Origin: Desulfobacteraceae bacterium
GTDB taxonomy: Bacteria > Desulfobacterota > DSM-4660 > Desulfatiglandales > Desulfatiglandaceae
Direction: 5' to 3'
NCBI GenBank assembly: GCA_030611815.1
Contig: JAUWPC010000010.1
Coordinates: 1 to 24,666 of the forward strand
DNA length: 24,666 bases
Every line of letters begins with the position of its first letter. Within the stretch, counting starts at the first letter, position 1. The notes under the pieces were generated by a model that saw nothing but the letters and a program-made list of their open reading frames with translations, ran no database searches and had not been told where the DNA came from. A program made the translations under genes and the position numbers. Of the stretch, positions 21,741 through 24,666 are shown in pieces.

Positions 21741-22613
21741 TCAGATTAGGCCGTATTCCGAAAGCGCCTTTTTCAGCTTTTCAAGATTGGCCGGCGCCAT
21801 GGGATAAAGCGGTAGCCGCATCTCAGCCTGGATCTTCCCCATCAGCCCTAAGGCGGTCTTGACCGGACTCGGAGTTGGCGCACAGACCATGGCCGGACAA
21901 AGTGGGAGGAGTTTGTAAAAAAGCTCTTTTGCCTCATCAATTCTCCCCTCTTCCCACGCCTTGACCAGATCTGCCGTATCCCGGGGAACGATATTGGCCA
22001 CCACGGAGACCACTCCTGCCCCCCCAATGGAAAGAACCGGAAGAGTCAGGTTGTCATCGCCTGATAAAAGGGTGATCTTATCCCCGGCCAACCTCACAAT
22101 ATCAGCCATCTGGCCAATATTCCCCGAGGCCTCTTTTATGGCCACCACCTCCGGGAGTTCCGCTAAACGCGCCACTGTTTCCGGAAGCATGTTAACGCTG
22201 GTCCGACTCGGCACGTTATAGAGGACCTGAGGCAGGGGCACCGCCTTTGCGATGGCCTTGAAATGCTGGTACAGACCCTCCTGAGTCGGTTTGTTGTAAT
22301 ATGGAGTTACCTGCAGGGTGGCGTCCGCCCCCACCTTCTTGGCGTGTTCCGTCAGTTCGATCGCCTCACTTGTGCTGTTCCCGCCTGTCCCCGCGATAAC
22401 CGGGACCCTCTTATTGACGGCCTCCACGGCAATATCGATAACCCGGGCGTGTTCCTTTACATTTAGGGTTGCAGACTCGCCGGTTGTCCCGCAGGGTACA
22501 ATTGCACTGGTGCCGTTTTCGATCTGAAACTCTATCAATTGACGATATGATTCTTCATCCACCTTCCCATCTTTAAACGGGGTTACTATTGCGACAATAG
22601 ATCCTTTAAACAT
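21741..22613 (-). CDS. dapA: 4-hydroxy-tetrahydrodipicolinate synthase
   Basis: A 290-residue class I aldolase (TIM barrel) joining pyruvate and aspartate semialdehyde, the first committed step to DAP/lysine. Landmarks are GTTGESATL (42-50), QVTPYYNKPTQEGLYQHF, the catalytic Tyr132 in LYNVPSRT and the Schiff-base Lys160 in VVAIKEASGN, then LLSGDDNLTLP. The length is normal. It follows dapF after a spacer filled with short tandem repeats. Confidence 0.96.
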   Translation of the reverse strand: MFKGSIVAIVTPFKDGKVDEESYRQLIEFQIENGTSAIVPCGTTGESATLNVKEHARVIDIAVEAVNKRVPVIAGTGGNSTSEAIELTEHAKKVGADATLQVTPYYNKPTQEGLYQHFKAIAKAVPLPQVLYNVPSRTSVNMLPETVARLAELPEVVAIKEASGNIGQMADIVRLAGDKITLLSGDDNLTLPVLSIGGAGVVSVVANIVPRDTADLVKAWEEGRIDEAKELFYKLLPLCPAMVCAPTPSPVKTALGLMGKIQAEMRLPLYPMAPANLEKLKKALSEYGLI

Positions 22614-22649
22614 GACAACCTCCCTTCACAATTATCATTTATCTTTTAC

Positions 22650-22690
22650 CATTGGTCAATATTCAATAGTCAATAGTCAATATTCAATCC
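22650..22690. repeat. Tandem TCAATAG/TCAATAT repeat in the dapF-dapA spacer
   Basis: About five consecutive 7-base units (variants of TCAATAT, TCAATAG) run up to the dapF stop codon, similar to the CAATATTCAAT tract near 17240-17260. This is simple-sequence intergenic DNA without coding potential. Confidence 0.55.
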
Positions 22691-23517
22691 TAAATGGCCT
22701 CTTGGTTCAGTCGTCCCTCGTAGATGATAGAGGTGTTTCCCTCGAGCCACACCTCGTCAAAGGAATCGCCCTCCCTCTGAAAATAAATGGCCAATTCCTC
22801 CCCCCCCCTGGTCTTTACCTTCACGGGAGATGCCACCATCCCCCTGATCGAAGCCACTAAGGCAGAGGCGATTGCCCCTGTTCCACAGGCCAAAGTCTCG
22901 TCCTCGACCCCTCTTTCATAAGTCCTCACCGCTAACCTGTCGGGGCCGATTTTCGTCATGAAGTTGGTATTGGTCCCTTCCGGAGAAAACCGGTTGTGGT
23001 AGCGAACAGCCCGGCCCTGATCCCTTACCGGATAATCCGCCAAGTCTTCAACATCAACCACAACGTGCGGCACCCCTGTATTGATAAAATCGCAACTCCT
23101 CCAGCCCTGCTGGAACTCCAGGTCTATGTCCATGGAAGCAATGCCGGGTTCAGGCATAAGGACCTTTACCACACGTCCATTGACTTCAGCCGACACCGGT
23201 CCGGCTAAGGTCTCAAAGGTCATTTTGGGACCTGCCATCTCCTTTAAAAAGGCGAAACGGGAGACACAACGGCCTCCGTTACCGCACATTTCCACCTCCC
23301 CGCCATCGGCGTTAAAATAACGCCATCCAAAGTCATATTTGGCCGATTTAATGACAAAGATCAGGCCATCAGCTCCCACAGATTCCCTCCGTCTACAGGC
23401 CCTTTCAACCAATCGGCCCATCTCTGCTTCCTTTATGCCTTCATCCCTGTTGTCAATCAGGATAAAATCATTGCCGCTGCCGCTCATCTTCCAGAATTCG
23501 ATAGGTTTCATCTTCAA
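22690..23517 (-). CDS. dapF: Diaminopimelate epimerase
   Basis: 275 residues. Converts LL- to meso-diaminopimelate by a two-cysteine, cofactor-free mechanism. Both catalytic cysteines are in canonical settings: Cys78 in EMCGNGGRC and Cys211 in ETLACGTGA. WKMSGSGNDFILIDNR (9-24) opens the protein. It starts three bases after the lysA stop, so the two genes are surely cotranscribed. Confidence 0.96.
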   Translation of the reverse strand: MKMKPIEFWKMSGSGNDFILIDNRDEGIKEAEMGRLVERACRRRESVGADGLIFVIKSAKYDFGWRYFNADGGEVEMCGNGGRCVSRFAFLKEMAGPKMTFETLAGPVSAEVNGRVVKVLMPEPGIASMDIDLEFQQGWRSCDFINTGVPHVVVDVEDLADYPVRDQGRAVRYHNRFSPEGTNTNFMTKIGPDRLAVRTYERGVEDETLACGTGAIASALVASIRGMVASPVKVKTRGGEELAIYFQREGDSFDEVWLEGNTSIIYEGRLNQEAI

Positions 23518-23520
23518 CCC

Positions 23521-24666
23521 TCAGCCCTCTTGCACTCTGTTCTGGTCTTCCATCAAGAAATCGGGAATCGATTCACCTCTGATGAGGTCCTTAAAGCTCT
23601 CTCTCTCTCTTATGGTGAAATAGCGATCTCCCTTGACCATAACCTCGCAAATCTTAGGCCTCGAATTATATGTAGAGGACATGCTGAAGCCATAGGCCCC
23701 GGCGCTCATGACCGCTATCAAATCACCCGGGTCAAGCATCTCCACGTCCCGCCCCTTGGCCAAAAAATCCCCGGATTCGCAAATAGGGCCAACTATATCG
23801 GCCTTCACTTTATCCCGACCGTAGACCTTTACGGGCTGAATGCCATGGTATGAATTGTAGAGGCTCGGCCTCATAAGATCATTCATCGCCGCATCCACTA
23901 CAAAGAACATCTTCTCTTTGGTTGGCTTGGTATAGAGAACTTTGGTTATAAGTATCCCCGCATTTCCAACGATCACACGGCCCGGTTCAAAAATTAGGGT
24001 CAGGTCCGATGCCCCAAGCTCGGTCTGAATCGCTCGGGCATATTCTTTAGGATGGGGAGGCGCCTCACTTTCATAGGTAATTCCCAGGCCCCCTCCCAAA
24101 TCCAGATAATCTACCCGGATACCGATATCCCTTAGACGCCCAATTAATTTCTTAAGCTTCCTAAGGGCATCCACGAATGGCCCCACCTCAGTGAGCTGGG
24201 ATCCGATGTGGCAGGAAACCCCGACCACATCCAGGCCGTTCAGGGCTGAGGCGACTGAATACTGATCAAAGGCATCATTGATATCGATGCCGAACTTATT
24301 CTCTTTAAGACCAGTGGAAATATAGGGATGGGTCTTTGGATCCACATCAGGATTGACCCGGATAGCCAGCCTCGCCCTTTTACCGATCCTTTCGGCCACT
24401 TCGTTCAGCTTAAGTATTTCCTGTGCAGACTCCACATTAAACATGAGGATTCCGGTCTTAAGGGCATATTCAAGATCTGCGACCTCTTTGCCCACCCCTG
24501 AATAGACAATCTTAGCCGGTTCCACCCCTGCCTTCAACGCCCTGTAGAGCTCACCTCCAGAGACGATGTCCACACCGCCTCCCAACAGAGCAAAAAGCCT
24601 CAGGATAGCCATGTTGGAATTTGACTTCATGGAAAAACAGGTCAGGTGTTTCACGCCGTAAAAGGC
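23521..24666 (-). CDS. lysA: Diaminopimelate decarboxylase, 5' end outside the window
   Basis: A PLP-dependent fold III (alanine-racemase-like) decarboxylase making lysine from meso-DAP. The frame is open to the window edge: the last four codons read A-F-Y-G before VKHLTCFSMKSN, so roughly 40 N-terminal residues are missing. Visible motifs: the PLP lysine in CFSMKSNSN, GGGVDIVSGGELYRAL, VSCHIGSQL, LGGGLGITY, FEPGRVIVGNAG, CESGDFLAKGR and SAGAYGFSMSSTYNSRP. It heads the lysA-dapF-dapA run. Confidence 0.95.
   Translation of the reverse strand, partial: AFYGVKHLTCFSMKSNSNMAILRLFALLGGGVDIVSGGELYRALKAGVEPAKIVYSGVGKEVADLEYALKTGILMFNVESAQEILKLNEVAERIGKRARLAIRVNPDVDPKTHPYISTGLKENKFGIDINDAFDQYSVASALNGLDVVGVSCHIGSQLTEVGPFVDALRKLKKLIGRLRDIGIRVDYLDLGGGLGITYESEAPPHPKEYARAIQTELGASDLTLIFEPGRVIVGNAGILITKVLYTKPTKEKMFFVVDAAMNDLMRPSLYNSYHGIQPVKVYGRDKVKADIVGPICESGDFLAKGRDVEMLDPGDLIAVMSAGAYGFSMSSTYNSRPKICEVMVKGDRYFTIRERESFKDLIRGESIPDFLMEDQNRVQEG

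Noticed and set aside
1..24666. Search for CRISPR arrays, tRNA and rRNA genes
   Set aside because: No regularly spaced direct repeats and no tRNA-like or rRNA-like segments were recognised by eye; a covariance-model scan would be needed to exclude small RNAs.

Overview
The window looks like a bacterial chromosome segment, most likely from a Desulfobacterota (deltaproteobacterium-type) anaerobe. That placement is an inference. It rests on the LL-diaminopimelate aminotransferase (DapL) branch of lysine synthesis, the clustered order lysA-dapF-dapA-dapB-dapL-folK, and intergenic low-complexity repeats and short palindromic elements of a kind I associate with that group. No rRNA, tRNA or CRISPR array was recognised.

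Left edge (1-3322): the N-terminal 750 codons of a large type IIG/Eco57I-like restriction-modification protein run off the window on the minus strand. About 1 kb of decayed DNA follows, holding a relic of an ARPP-1-type gene, a low-complexity repeat and one copy of a 56-bp direct repeat.

Defence island (about 3157-14016): this begins with a tyrosine recombinase gene frameshifted at an A8 run. Next come a YkgJ-type cysteine-cluster protein and a decayed ORF. A minus-strand operon follows: PD-(D/E)XK-like nuclease, DUF2188-like protein, Cap5 (HNH-SAVED), CD-NTase, and an E2-like protein with a SEC-C tail. The last three form a compact CBASS of the E2-only (short type II) kind. Divergent from this operon, across a perfect 11-bp-arm palindrome, is a plus-strand set: sigma-70-like factor, 139-aa helical acidic protein, ImmA/IrrE metallopeptidase. 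It meets head-on a minus-strand set of three genes: an ART-like 324-aa protein, an unknown 131-aa protein and a HEPN-like protein. A second copy of the 56-bp repeat lies at 13961-14016, so the island may be bounded by att-like repeats next to its integrase.

Right half (14312-24666): chromosomal housekeeping genes, nearly all on the minus strand. In transcription order they are lysA (5'-truncated by the window), dapF, dapA, dapB, dapL, folK, a YHS-domain membrane protein, a transaldolase/FSA-type aldolase, a lytic transglycosylase and a PBP4-type D,D-carboxypeptidase. A QueG-like Fe-S protein is inserted on the opposite strand between dapA and dapB. Three related 142-159 bp MITE-like elements with target duplications sit exactly at gene junctions: transglycosylase/dacB, dapL/folK, and a small ORF/dapB. 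Removing the third restores a 39-codon ORF that overlaps the dapB start by ATGA. Removing the first shortens the dacB frame by exactly 49 codons without shifting it. A separate 190-bp element with perfect 17-bp inverted ends lies beside the dacB stop codon.
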